Shown one piece after another: positions 8,913-17,281 of a stretch of 54,074 nt of DNA. The notes under the pieces were generated by a model. It was not told where the DNA came from. It did not search any database and saw only the letters and a program-made list of their open reading frames with translations. The position numbers were made by a program, and so were the translations under genes. Position 1 is the first letter of the stretch. Each line of letters begins with the position of its first letter. This DNA is from Micavibrio_C sp964577255 (lineage in GTDB: Bacteria > Pseudomonadota > Alphaproteobacteria > Micavibrionales > Micavibrionaceae), in contig CAZNYM010000008.1 in NCBI GenBank assembly GCA_964577255.1, positions 1-54,074 on the forward strand. The letters are read 5' to 3'.

Positions 8913-9600
8913 TCAATAAATCAGCAGCCGCCCGGCCTTAAGCTCGAGAATGCGATCCATGCGCTCGGCGAGGTCGAGATTGTGCGTGGCGATAATGGCG
9001 CCGATCTGCCGCTCGCGCACCTGGCGCAGCAGCATGTCGAACACGGTTTCCGCCGTTTCGGGATCGAGGTTGCCGGTAGGCTCGTCGGCCAGCAGCAGGC
9101 TGGGCTTGTTCGCCAGCGCCCGGGCGATCGCCACGCGTTGCTGCTCACCGCCGGACAGGCGTGCCGGGCGGTGATCGAGCCGGTGCCCGAGGCCGAGCGC
9201 CTCTAGGATGGCAGCCGCCTGCTTGCGCGCCTCGGCCTTGCTTTCTCCGGCGATCATGCGCGGCAGAAAGACGTTTTCCAGAGCGGAAAACTCCGGCAGC
9301 AAATGGTGAAACTGGTAAACGAAACCAATATAATCGCGCCGCAGTCGCGTNNNNNNNNNNGTTCAAGCCCGTCACCTCCCGGCCTTCAAGAAAAATGCGT
9401 CCGCGTGTGGGGGTGTCGAGAAGTCCGACGAGCTGCAGGAACGTCGACTTACCGGCACCGCTGGGGCCTACCAGAGCCACCATCTCGCCTTTTTTGAGAT
9501 TTAAACTGATGTCGTTGAGGATGGTGAGTGTGCCTTCGGACTGCCTGAAGGTTTTTCCCAACCCCTCGACGCGGAAAAAATCGCTGTAAGGCTTATTCAT
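8913..9600 (-). CDS. lolD: Lipoprotein-releasing ABC ATPase LolD (broken by assembly gap)
   Basis: ATPase of the LolCDE complex that extracts outer-membrane lipoproteins from the inner membrane. Residues 1-80 before the gap carry Walker A GPSGAGKST. After the gap the frame resumes with TRLRRDYIGFVYQFHH (Q-loop), followed by LLPEFSALENV, signature LSGGEQQR, Walker B LLLADEPTGNLD and switch His ATHNLD. The two halves are in different frames only because ten Ns stand in for unknown sequence. Codon 80 ends exactly at the gap edge and the second half starts on a codon boundary, so the true missing length should be a multiple of three. The gene overlaps the lolC end by eight bases. Confidence 0.93.
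9351..9360. other. Assembly gap (10 Ns) inside lolD
   Basis: Ten consecutive unknown bases. Flanking codons show that a multiple of three is missing. By comparison with the E. coli LolD segment between the N-terminal strand and the LRN/LRR motif, about four residues (12 bases) fit best. Confidence 0.95.
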
Positions 9601-10831
9601 AGCGCAGCGCCTCCACCGGATCGAGGCGCGCGGCGCGCCAGGCGGGATAAAGCGTCGCCAGCACCGAGAAAGTGAAGGCCATGGCGATCACCAGTATAAC
9701 TTCCTGCCAGTCAATGATGGCGGGCAGCTTGGAAAGGAAATAGATTTCCTCGGAGAACAGCTCCGTACCGGTCAGGCCCTGCAGCCACTGACGGATTGAT
9801 TCGATGTTGGCGGCAAACAGAATACCCAAAAGCGCGCCAAAAATCGTACCGGCGCAGCCGATGCTGGCGCCCGTCATCATGAAAATGCGCATCATGCTGC
9901 CGCGGCTGGCGCCCATGGTGCGCAGGATGGCGATATCGCGCCCCTTGTCCATCACCAGCATGATCATCGAGGAAATGATATTGAAGGCCGCGACCAGGAT
10001 GATCATGGTCAGGATCAGGAACATGACGTTGCGCTCGACCTGCAGCGCGGTGAAGAAGCTGCCGTTCATGTCACGCCAGTCCTGCACCGCCGCCTGGTCC
10101 TGCACGGCGGTAACGATGCGGCGTCGAATGTCGTTCAGGTGGGCCGGATTGTCGGTGATCACTTCAAGCGAGGAAACCGACTGGTTCATCTGAAAGAATG
10201 TCTGCGCCGCCTCAAGCGGCATGAACACGAAGCCGCTGTCATACTCGAACATGCCAACATCAAAAATCACCGCGACCGTATAGCTGCGCGAACGAGGAAT
10301 AGTGCCGAAGGGACTGCTGCGGCCCTTGGGCGCAATTAGCGTCAGGGGATCACCGACCTCGAGGCGAAAACGCTCGGCCATTTTCGCGCCGATGGCGATG
10401 CCCTCGCCCTGGAAATCGGCAAGGTTACCGGCGCGGATGGAAGTGGATACGATGGGCTTGCGGGCAAAATCGGCGGGATCCATGCCGCGCACGATCGCGC
10501 CGCTGGCGGCGCCGCTCACCGACATAAGCGCCTGGCTCTCCACCACCGGGAACACCGCGCGCACACCCTGTACGTCGGCGACGCGTAGCGCCAGGGGCTT
10601 GTATTCCTGCATCGGGTTGTTGGCATAGACGCTGATATGGCCGTTGAGGCCCAGAATGCGCTCGATCAGCTCCTGGCGGAAACCGTTCATCACCGACATG
10701 ACGATGATGAGTGTCGCCACGCCTATCATGATGCCGAGGAAGGAAAAGCCGGCGATCACCGACACAAATCCCTCCTGCTTGCGTGCCCGCAGGTAACGCC
10801 CAGCCATCATGATTTCAAACGGCATCACCAT
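9593..10831 (-). CDS. lolC: Lipoprotein-releasing ABC permease LolC/LolE
   Basis: Inner-membrane subunit of the LolCDE exporter, 412 residues. The layout is the family's: an N-terminal membrane helix (MIGVATLIIVMSVMNGFR), a large periplasmic domain (about residues 45-270), then three C-terminal helices in a FtsX-like domain with the DIAILRTMGAS coupling helix. Alphaproteobacteria usually have one such gene forming a homodimer with LolD, and only one is seen here. Its ATG at 10831 overlaps the proS stop (TGATG); a second in-frame ATG is six bases downstream at 10825. It overlaps lolD by eight bases. Confidence 0.95.
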   Translation of the reverse strand: MVMPFEIMMAGRYLRARKQEGFVSVIAGFSFLGIMIGVATLIIVMSVMNGFRQELIERILGLNGHISVYANNPMQEYKPLALRVADVQGVRAVFPVVESQALMSVSGAASGAIVRGMDPADFARKPIVSTSIRAGNLADFQGEGIAIGAKMAERFRLEVGDPLTLIAPKGRSSPFGTIPRSRSYTVAVIFDVGMFEYDSGFVFMPLEAAQTFFQMNQSVSSLEVITDNPAHLNDIRRRIVTAVQDQAAVQDWRDMNGSFFTALQVERNVMFLILTMIILVAAFNIISSMIMLVMDKGRDIAILRTMGASRGSMMRIFMMTGASIGCAGTIFGALLGILFAANIESIRQWLQGLTGTELFSEEIYFLSKLPAIIDWQEVILVIAMAFTFSVLATLYPAWRAARLDPVEALRYE

Positions 10832-12306
10832 CAGTAAGACTTCCCGATCAGAACCTTACGCCCCTCGTCGGCAAACGGAAGGCAGCGCGGTGTGACTGCG
10901 TGTTCCTTCTTGAGCGCTTCGAAGTCGGCGTTCTGGATCGCGGCAGCGTCGAGACAGCAGAAGCCGTTCTTATCCGCTTTATAGAATTCGCGTGCCTCGG
11001 CAACGGTTTTAACGTCGAAAATCCGCTCTTTAGTCGACTGACGGCTGCGCGCCAGCATGTTGGACTGGATCTGATCGAGCGTTTTCTGCGCCGTAGAGAC
11101 GAATTCATCGGCGGATACAGTCGCCTTCGAGTCCCTGCCGATATCGCGCCTTATATAAGTGAGCTTGCCTTCAGCCATTTCGCGCTGGCCGATCTCGACC
11201 CGCAGCGGGATGCCCTTCTTGATCGCCGCCCACATCTTGTTGGGTGTGCGTTCGTCGGAAACGTCAAGCTGCACCCGGATGCCTGCGGCCTTGAGCCGGG
11301 CGGCCAGCTTGACGCAGTGTTCAATGACCTCGGCCCCGCCTTCGTCCTTCACCACCGGAATGATGGCAACGTGATGGGGCGCGATTTTCGGCGGCAGGAT
11401 CAGGCCGTCGTCGTCGCCGTGACTCATGATCAGCCCACCGATCGAGCGCGTGGACAGACCCCATGACGTCGTATAAGCCAGATGCTGCTGCCCGTCGCGA
11501 CCCAGGAACTGGATGTTGCAGGACTTGGCGAAATGCTGGCCCAGATCGTGCGACGTGCAGGCCTGCAGCGCCTTGCCGTCTTGCATCATCGCCTCTATGG
11601 TATAGCTGCGGTCGGCGCCGGGGAAGCGCTCGTCGGCGGATTTTTCGCCCGGGATGCCCGCCATGGCGAACCAGTCTTCATACAGTTTCTGATACACATC
11701 CAGCATCTTGAGCGCGTCTTCCTCGGCCTCCTTCGCGGTTTCAAAGGCGTTATGCCCTTCCTGCCACAGGAATTCGGTCGTACGCAGGAACATGCGCGTG
11801 CGCATCTCCCAGCGCATCACATTGGCCCACTGGTTCAGCTTGAGCGGCAGATCGCGGTAGGACTGAGTCCAGCTCGCCATCGAATCGCCGATGATGGTTT
11901 CCGAAGTTGGGCGGATGATGAAGGGCTCCTCGAGCGCCGCCGACGGCGCCGGAATCAGGTTTCCCTTGGGTCCCTTTTCAAGACGATGATGCGTAACGAC
12001 CGCACATTCTTTGGCAAAGCCCTCGACATGCTCAGCCTCGCGGCTGATGAAGCTCAGAGGGATCAGCAGCGGGAAATAGGCATTCTGCACCCCGGCTTCC
12101 TTGATCATGTCGTCAAGCGCGCGCTGCACATTCTCCCACAGCGCATAACCATAGGGCTTGATGACCATGCAGCCGCGCACGGCGGAATTCTCGGCCAGGC
12201 CCGCCGCCTTGATGACTTCCTGATACCACTCGGGAAAATTCTCGGCCCGGGTCGGGGTGATGGCGGTCTGCGGCTTTTTGCCTGATTTTTGCGTGGCGGT
12301 GTTCAT
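10831..12306 (-). CDS. proS: Prolyl-tRNA synthetase, archaeal/eukaryote-like type
   Basis: Class II synthetase charging tRNA-Pro, 491 residues. Motif 2 reads LNQWANVMRWEMRTRMFLRTTEF; the motif 1 region has GYALWENV; the proline-pocket RPTSETI is present. The anticodon-binding domain (about residues 300-400) contains KKGIPLRVEIGQRE. It is followed by a C-terminal domain ending in KSY with the terminal Tyr typical of this type. The roughly 180-residue INS editing domain of E. coli-type ProRS is absent. Most alphaproteobacteria carry a short bacterial ProRS of about 430-440 residues at this position; this one looks like the archaeal/eukaryotic (type 3) branch. A GAGAAGGA ribosome site precedes the ATG at 12306. 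Confidence 0.95.
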   Translation of the reverse strand: MNTATQKSGKKPQTAITPTRAENFPEWYQEVIKAAGLAENSAVRGCMVIKPYGYALWENVQRALDDMIKEAGVQNAYFPLLIPLSFISREAEHVEGFAKECAVVTHHRLEKGPKGNLIPAPSAALEEPFIIRPTSETIIGDSMASWTQSYRDLPLKLNQWANVMRWEMRTRMFLRTTEFLWQEGHNAFETAKEAEEDALKMLDVYQKLYEDWFAMAGIPGEKSADERFPGADRSYTIEAMMQDGKALQACTSHDLGQHFAKSCNIQFLGRDGQQHLAYTTSWGLSTRSIGGLIMSHGDDDGLILPPKIAPHHVAIIPVVKDEGGAEVIEHCVKLAARLKAAGIRVQLDVSDERTPNKMWAAIKKGIPLRVEIGQREMAEGKLTYIRRDIGRDSKATVSADEFVSTAQKTLDQIQSNMLARSRQSTKERIFDVKTVAEAREFYKADKNGFCCLDAAAIQNADFEALKKEHAVTPRCLPFADEGRKVLIGKSY

Positions 12307-12307
12307 G

Positions 12308-12787
12308 TCAGTGTCCTTCTCCCCATATGATCTCGTCCTCGGGAATGGCGGCGGGCGCCGGCACGGCAGGTTTCACGGGCGCCGATGGTGCCGTTATTTT
12401 CTGTCCAGATTGTGACGGCTCTTTTCCGCAGAGGACGGCAGTTTTGGCGGTGTAATCATCGCCGTTGATGCGTACCTTCCCATCTTTATAAACTTCGATC
12501 GTGCCCAGGGCGCTTTCCATCCCGACCCCGGGCGGCGGCGCGACGCCCAGGCGCTTGGCTAGATCGACGGTCAGGGGAATGCGCACGACATCGGGCACGA
12601 GCGGCGGCGCCGCGCCCAGATCGGCGGTCGTCACGGGATTGCCGTTGATGTCCACGCCCGGCTTATAGGCCGCGCCCGCGATCTCATGCCGCTTTTCCTG
12701 CAGCTTGCACAGCGCTTCCTCGTTCTGCGCCGAAGCCGCCTGCGGATAAAACGTCAAAAAGAAAAGGAACGCCGCCGTCAGTCTCAT
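12308..12787 (-). CDS. Exported protein of unknown function
   Basis: A 159-residue protein with a clear signal peptide (MRLTAAFLFFLTFYPQAASA, cleavage expected after residue 20). The mature part has two cysteines, a central segment that reads as mixed strand (GTIEVYKDGKVRINGDDYTA), and a Pro/Ala-rich C-terminal stretch ending in EIIWGEGH. I do not recognise the family. It overlaps the DUF1467 gene by four bases (ATGA) and ends one base before the proS ATG, so it is part of the rnj-proS operon. Confidence 0.8.
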   Translation of the reverse strand: MRLTAAFLFFLTFYPQAASAQNEEALCKLQEKRHEIAGAAYKPGVDINGNPVTTADLGAAPPLVPDVVRIPLTVDLAKRLGVAPPPGVGMESALGTIEVYKDGKVRINGDDYTAKTAVLCGKEPSQSGQKITAPSAPVKPAVPAPAAIPEDEIIWGEGH

Positions 12788-13053
12788 AAACGATCCTCCG
12801 CGGCCATGCTGCGGGCGGCGTCATGAAAATCGATGATATCGATCTTGATGAGTGTGAAGATCCCCGCTGTCACCACCAGGGATAAAACGGCGGTAATGAG
12901 AAATTTCTTTTTGATGCGCGCGAACGCCGGCGCACCGGGGGCCAAATGCGCGGGTTTTTCCCCCTCCTCCGGCCTGTTGCCCCAGGGCAGCACGCAGAAA
13001 AGCAGCGTCCAGAACGTCAGCAGGTAAACGAAAAGGAAGGTCAGCAGATCCAT
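12784..13053 (-). CDS. DUF1467 family small membrane protein
   Basis: An 89-residue protein with two predicted membrane segments (LTFLFVYLLTFWTLLFCVLPWG and FLITAVLSLVVTAGIFTLI). The first helix ends in the LPWG motif typical of DUF1467. DUF1467 genes are commonly found between rnj and proS in alphaproteobacteria, as here. The role is unknown. The C-terminal tail after the second helix is longer than usual. The gene starts one base after rnj ends and overlaps the next gene by four bases. Confidence 0.8.
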   Translation of the reverse strand: MDLLTFLFVYLLTFWTLLFCVLPWGNRPEEGEKPAHLAPGAPAFARIKKKFLITAVLSLVVTAGIFTLIKIDIIDFHDAARSMAAEDRL

Positions 13054-13054
13054 T

Positions 13055-14734
13055 TCACACCCTCACGACATGAACGGTGACCTTGGGCTTGAACCCCAGA
13101 ACGTCGTCGACGATCCGGCGTACCGCCACGCGTACATCCTCGGCCACGGCGTCGTCGCGGCGGCGCTCCTCGGCCGGCAGGTCGGCGATGATGTCAGCGA
13201 TTTCATCAGCCAGGTCGCGCGCGAACAGCGTGTCATCTTCATCTTCCGAGTCGAGCAACCCGAGCGCGCTGACCTGCGGCGCCTTAAGCACCTCGCCCTT
13301 GCCGCTCATAGCGATGGTGATATGCACAGCGCCGCCGAACTGCAGCTTGCGCCTCTCACCGATGGCGGGGTGGGCGGCATCGACGATCCGGCTCGGCTCC
13401 ACCGCCAGCAGACCGGTTTCGATGTGATCGATGGTCTGCGCCTCGCCGGGCCCCAGGCATACGACCGAACCGTTCTGTGGCACGATCGTCAGCGGCACCT
13501 GGCAGGCGCGGGCCAGCTCGGCCTGAGCCTCGAGCATCATGCGTTCGCCGTGCACGGGCACGACCAGCTGCGGCCGCACCCAGCCCAGCATATCAATGAT
13601 CTCGTCACGGCAGGGATGGCCCGATACGTGGATGCAGTGCTTGGTGTCGGAAGGGGTGATGATATTGACCCCGCTCGCACATAGATTGTTCTTCACTACA
13701 TTGATTTCGGTTTCGTTGCCGGGAATGGCGCGCGAGGAAAACACCACCGTGTCGCCTCGCCCCATCTTCACGTTCTTGTGTTCGCCACGGGCGATGCGCG
13801 CCAGCGCCGCCCGGGCTTCGCCCTGCGATCCCGTCACGATCATCAGTTGCTTGATGTCGGGCAACGATGAAATTTCATCCTCGGCCAGGAATTCATCGAC
13901 GCCGCTCATGAAACCGCAATCGGTCGCCGCCCCGACCATGGTGTGCAGCGAACGGCCCACCAGCCCAATCCGGCGGTTGCAGGCTTTCGCCGCGCGCGCG
14001 ATGCTGCGGATGCGGCTTATATTGGAAGCGAAGATCGTTACAGCGATGCGGCCAGGGCATTCGCGGAACAGATTGGCCAACCCCTTTTCCACATCAGCCT
14101 CGGAGCCCGAGCGGCCCGGTACTTCGGCGTTGGTCGAATCGCCGACATAGGCAAGAATGCCACCGTCGCCCGCCTTTTTGAAACCTGCCGCGTCGGTCGG
14201 ATGGCCCAGCACCGGCTGCGGATCCAGATTCCAGTCGCCGCTGTGCAGCACTCGCCCTACCTTGGTCTCGATCAGCAGCGCGCAGGTATCGGGGATCGAA
14301 TGCGAAACGTGAATGAAGCTGACGGCAAAGGGGCCGATATTGACCGTGTCGCCCGCCTTAACGATGGTGATCTTGGCTTTTTTACACTCGGGGAACTCCT
14401 CAAACTTGCGCCGCAGCACGGCGGCCGTGAAAGGTGAACAATAAATCGGGCAGCCCAGCCGCGGCCACAGATAAGGGACAGCGCCGATATGGTCTTCGTG
14501 CGCGTGGGTGATGATAAGGCCGTCAAGCGCGGCCTTGCGCGCCTCGATGAAAGCGGGATCGGGCAGCAGCAGGTCGATGCCGGGATAATGATGGTCGGCG
14601 AAACCGATGCCGCAATCGACCGCCAGCCAGCGCCCGGCATGAGTGTAGAGATTGAAATTGACGCCAAACTGCTCACTGCCCCCCAGGGGGACAAAATGCA
14701 TTTGCTGGGGATTTAGAGATAATTTGTCTGTCAT
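13055..14734 (-). CDS. rnj: Ribonuclease J
   Basis: Metallo-beta-lactamase/beta-CASP ribonuclease with 5'-3' exo- and endonuclease activity in RNA turnover and maturation. The zinc motif HAHEDH lies near residue 75 after LDGLIITHAHEDH. Further ligand motifs are visible: SHSIPD, LHSGDWNLDP, and in the beta-CASP and return segments SRAIPGNE and HVSGHPCRDE, with VPVHGE. The frame stays open to a TTG at 14776, overlapping the gene upstream, but the ATG at 14734 (MTDKLSLN) gives the usual N-terminus and about 559 residues. The position between birA and DUF1467 is conserved in alphaproteobacteria. Confidence 0.95.
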   Translation of the reverse strand: MTDKLSLNPQQMHFVPLGGSEQFGVNFNLYTHAGRWLAVDCGIGFADHHYPGIDLLLPDPAFIEARKAALDGLIITHAHEDHIGAVPYLWPRLGCPIYCSPFTAAVLRRKFEEFPECKKAKITIVKAGDTVNIGPFAVSFIHVSHSIPDTCALLIETKVGRVLHSGDWNLDPQPVLGHPTDAAGFKKAGDGGILAYVGDSTNAEVPGRSGSEADVEKGLANLFRECPGRIAVTIFASNISRIRSIARAAKACNRRIGLVGRSLHTMVGAATDCGFMSGVDEFLAEDEISSLPDIKQLMIVTGSQGEARAALARIARGEHKNVKMGRGDTVVFSSRAIPGNETEINVVKNNLCASGVNIITPSDTKHCIHVSGHPCRDEIIDMLGWVRPQLVVPVHGERMMLEAQAELARACQVPLTIVPQNGSVVCLGPGEAQTIDHIETGLLAVEPSRIVDAAHPAIGERRKLQFGGAVHITIAMSGKGEVLKAPQVSALGLLDSEDEDDTLFARDLADEIADIIADLPAEERRRDDAVAEDVRVAVRRIVDDVLGFKPKVTVHVVRV

Positions 14735-14763
14735 TGGAAATCTTATGAGTGCGGGGAAGGTCT

Positions 14764-15099
14764 TCAGGCCGGGCAATAACCGTCGGGTACGTGTTCAATT
14801 TTTATGACTTCAGCCAGAGCATAACCATTGTTGGCGGAGAATTGTCCTCTGACACTGATTTTATGGCAGCCATTGATTTTGATGTTGGGCAGGTCACGCG
14901 GCGAAAGCTTGTAAGAGTTGCGTGGCGTGCTGACGATAAGAAAATCTTCGAACGCCGCCGCCACTTCACGAACCTGCTGCAGATCCTGGACTTCCTGTTC
15001 CCCGAACGCGAGATCGTATTGCTGATAGCCGACAAAGGCCGTGGCTCCGAGAAACACGCTGCCCAACGCCATCAAATGTTTAAATATGCCACTTTCCAT
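14764..15099 (-). CDS. Small membrane-anchored protein of unknown function
   Basis: A 111-residue protein with one N-terminal hydrophobic segment (LMALGSVFLGATAFVGY) and a soluble domain of about 85 residues with two cysteines. I do not recognise it. It is more AT-rich than its neighbours. It occupies the place between birA and rnj where alphaproteobacteria normally carry coaX (type III pantothenate kinase); nothing in it resembles a kinase. It follows birA by five bases and lies 29 bases before the rnj start, so it is probably in the same transcript. Confidence 0.65.
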   Translation of the reverse strand: MESGIFKHLMALGSVFLGATAFVGYQQYDLAFGEQEVQDLQQVREVAAAFEDFLIVSTPRNSYKLSPRDLPNIKINGCHKISVRGQFSANNGYALAEVIKIEHVPDGYCPA

Positions 15100-15104
15100 G
15101 GTTA

Positions 15105-15836
15105 TTAGAAATACACCTCGGCCGAAGTTATTGCAATTTTATTATCCGGTGCGATCTCCAGTAAAAGCGCCCCTTTTTCGTCGATTCCCCTGAAAATGCC
15201 CTTTTCTTCGCGGCCGGGCAGCCGGGCCGTGATCTTGTGGCCGAGCCCGTGCGCCTGCGCCAGCCACGCCGCGCGGAGGGGCTCAAAACCTTGCCCTTTC
15301 CAGACCTGATAATACGTGTCGAGATAAAACAGAATGCGGTCGCGCAGTGGATGGATGGCTACGCGTTTTTGCGGATCAGCCACCGCGCCCACGCCCACGC
15401 GTTCCGGCGGCGGCGCCAGGACGTTGACGCCGATCCCTATAATAAGGTCGTCGACCCGGCTACCGGCCCCCGTCTCGCTCTCGAGCAGGATGCCCGCACA
15501 TTTTTTTCCATCGACCAGAATGTCGTTGGGCCATTTCAGGGTTTTCTCGTGGCCTGGCGCCATGAAATCGCCGACACCCGCCGACACCGCCAGCGCGGCG
15601 ACGAAAGAGATCTGCCCCGCCAACTCAACATCACACAACGGCTTCAGCAGAACGGACATATAGAGATTACCCAGCGGGGAGATCCATTCATTGCCCTGAC
15701 GCCCCCGCCCCTGCTCCTGCACCAGGGCCTGAACGACCGTGCCCTCGGGCGCGCCGGCATGTGCTTTGCTTTTCACGGCATCCTGGGTTGAAGGCAGCGT
15801 GGAAACGACTTCGACGCGCCAGTCAATGCCCGTCAT
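15105..15836 (-). CDS. birA: Biotin-[acetyl-CoA-carboxylase] ligase
   Basis: Attaches biotin to the carrier domain of acetyl-CoA carboxylase. The 243-residue length and absence of an N-terminal winged helix indicate a monofunctional ligase that does not repress biotin genes. Catalytic features are STQD, the biotinyl-AMP loop GRGRQG, KWPNDILVDGKK with the catalytic Lys, and GILLES. The C-terminal SH3-like domain contains KGIFRGIDEKGALLLE. The start overlaps the nuoN stop by four bases, as in many alphaproteobacteria. Confidence 0.95.
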   Translation of the reverse strand: MTGIDWRVEVVSTLPSTQDAVKSKAHAGAPEGTVVQALVQEQGRGRQGNEWISPLGNLYMSVLLKPLCDVELAGQISFVAALAVSAGVGDFMAPGHEKTLKWPNDILVDGKKCAGILLESETGAGSRVDDLIIGIGVNVLAPPPERVGVGAVADPQKRVAIHPLRDRILFYLDTYYQVWKGQGFEPLRAAWLAQAHGLGHKITARLPGREEKGIFRGIDEKGALLLEIAPDNKIAITSAEVYF

Positions 15837-17281
15837 TGCACGAACAAAGGCTGGGCGGCGGCGATGCCCGCTTCAAGCACGGCGCCCGGCGCGAGGATGA
15901 AGAGGAGGATGAACGCCACGGCGATCCCCGCCACCAGGGCGGGCGTGGACAAAGGCTCCTTGTCCCACGCGGGAACCGGCTCGTCGAAGAACATGATCTT
16001 GATCAGGCGGATGTAATAATAAGCCGCGATCACGGAGGTCAGCACACCGATCACAGCCAAAGTGACAAGGCCCGACGCGACAGCCGCCTGGAACACAAAC
16101 ATCTTGCCGAAGAAACCTGCCATCGGCGGAATGCCCGCCATGGAAAACAGCAGAATAGCAAGCGCATAGGCCGCGAGCGGCCGGGTGCGGGAAAGCCCGG
16201 CAAGATCGGCGATCTGCTCGAGCGGCTGGCCGCCCCGGCGCATCATCAGAATGATGCCGAACACGCCAGCCGACATGACCATGTAAATCGCCATGTAAAG
16301 AATGACCCCGCCCATGCCGCCGGCCGACCCGGCAGCTACGCCCATCAGGGCATAACCCATGTTGCCGATCGAGCTGTAGGCCATCAGGCGCTTGATGTTA
16401 GTCTGCGCCAATGCCGCGAACGAAGCCCAGATCATGGATGCACCGGCTAGGAAGCATAAAATCTGCTGCCAGTCCTCGGTCATGCCGCCGAACGGGCCGG
16501 TGACCAGGCGGATCAAAAGCGCCATGCCCGCGAGCTTTGGCACGATCGCGAACAGGGCCGTGACCGGCGTGGGCGCGCCTTCGTACACGTCGGGCGTCCA
16601 CATATGGAAGGGCACGGCGGAGATCTTGAACGCGACGCCCGCCAGGATGAAGACCATGCCCACGATCACGCCCATGGACGGGATCGGGCCGATGGCGGTC
16701 GCGATTTTCCCGAATTCCAGGCTGCCGGTGAAGCCATAGACCAGCGACATGCCGAACAGCAGCATGCCCGACGCGAGCGCGCCCAGGACGAAATACTTGA
16801 CCCCGGCCTCCGAGGAACGGGCGTCGTCGCGCCGGATCGCCGCCAGCACGTAAAGCGCCAGCGACTGCATCTCAAGCCCGACATAAACGCCGAGCAAGTT
16901 GCCGGCCGAGACCATCAGCATCATGCCCAGCCCCGCGAACAGTACCAGCAGCGGATATTCAAAACAGCCCATTCTCTTGCCCTTGTTCTGTCCCATGGCG
17001 AGCGCAATGGCGGCAGCCAGGCCGGCGACGATCAGAAGCTTCATCAGCACGGCGAAGGAATCGGCGATCACCATGCCGCCCAGAACCGGCACTGCCGACA
17101 CGGGCGTGGCCAGGACCAGCCAGCCGGTCACGGCCAGGGCGATGAGGCTGAGGATGGCGACGAGCCCTTCAGCTTTTTCATCCCGGCGCAGAACCCCGGC
17201 CACCAGGAACAGCATGGAGGCGCAGGCCAGAAAAATCTCTGGTTTAAGTAGAGACAGCTCGGCGAGGTTGAAATTACTCAT
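15833..17281 (-). CDS. nuoN: NADH-quinone oxidoreductase subunit N
   Basis: Antiporter-like proton-pumping subunit of complex I, 482 residues with about 14 membrane helices. Family signatures include AVPFHMWTPDVYEGAPTPVT and NIKRLMAYSSIGNMGYALMG. Conserved charged residues within helices (for example KISAVPFH) fit a proton half-channel. It overlaps nuoM by eight bases and birA by four. Confidence 0.96.
   Translation of the reverse strand: MSNFNLAELSLLKPEIFLACASMLFLVAGVLRRDEKAEGLVAILSLIALAVTGWLVLATPVSAVPVLGGMVIADSFAVLMKLLIVAGLAAAIALAMGQNKGKRMGCFEYPLLVLFAGLGMMLMVSAGNLLGVYVGLEMQSLALYVLAAIRRDDARSSEAGVKYFVLGALASGMLLFGMSLVYGFTGSLEFGKIATAIGPIPSMGVIVGMVFILAGVAFKISAVPFHMWTPDVYEGAPTPVTALFAIVPKLAGMALLIRLVTGPFGGMTEDWQQILCFLAGASMIWASFAALAQTNIKRLMAYSSIGNMGYALMGVAAGSAGGMGGVILYMAIYMVMSAGVFGIILMMRRGGQPLEQIADLAGLSRTRPLAAYALAILLFSMAGIPPMAGFFGKMFVFQAAVASGLVTLAVIGVLTSVIAAYYYIRLIKIMFFDEPVPAWDKEPLSTPALVAGIAVAFILLFILAPGAVLEAGIAAAQPLFVQ

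Noticed and set aside
8913..9600. lolD as two genes or a pseudogene
   Set aside because: The break coincides exactly with the N run, and both flanks carry intact, complementary halves of one ATPase.
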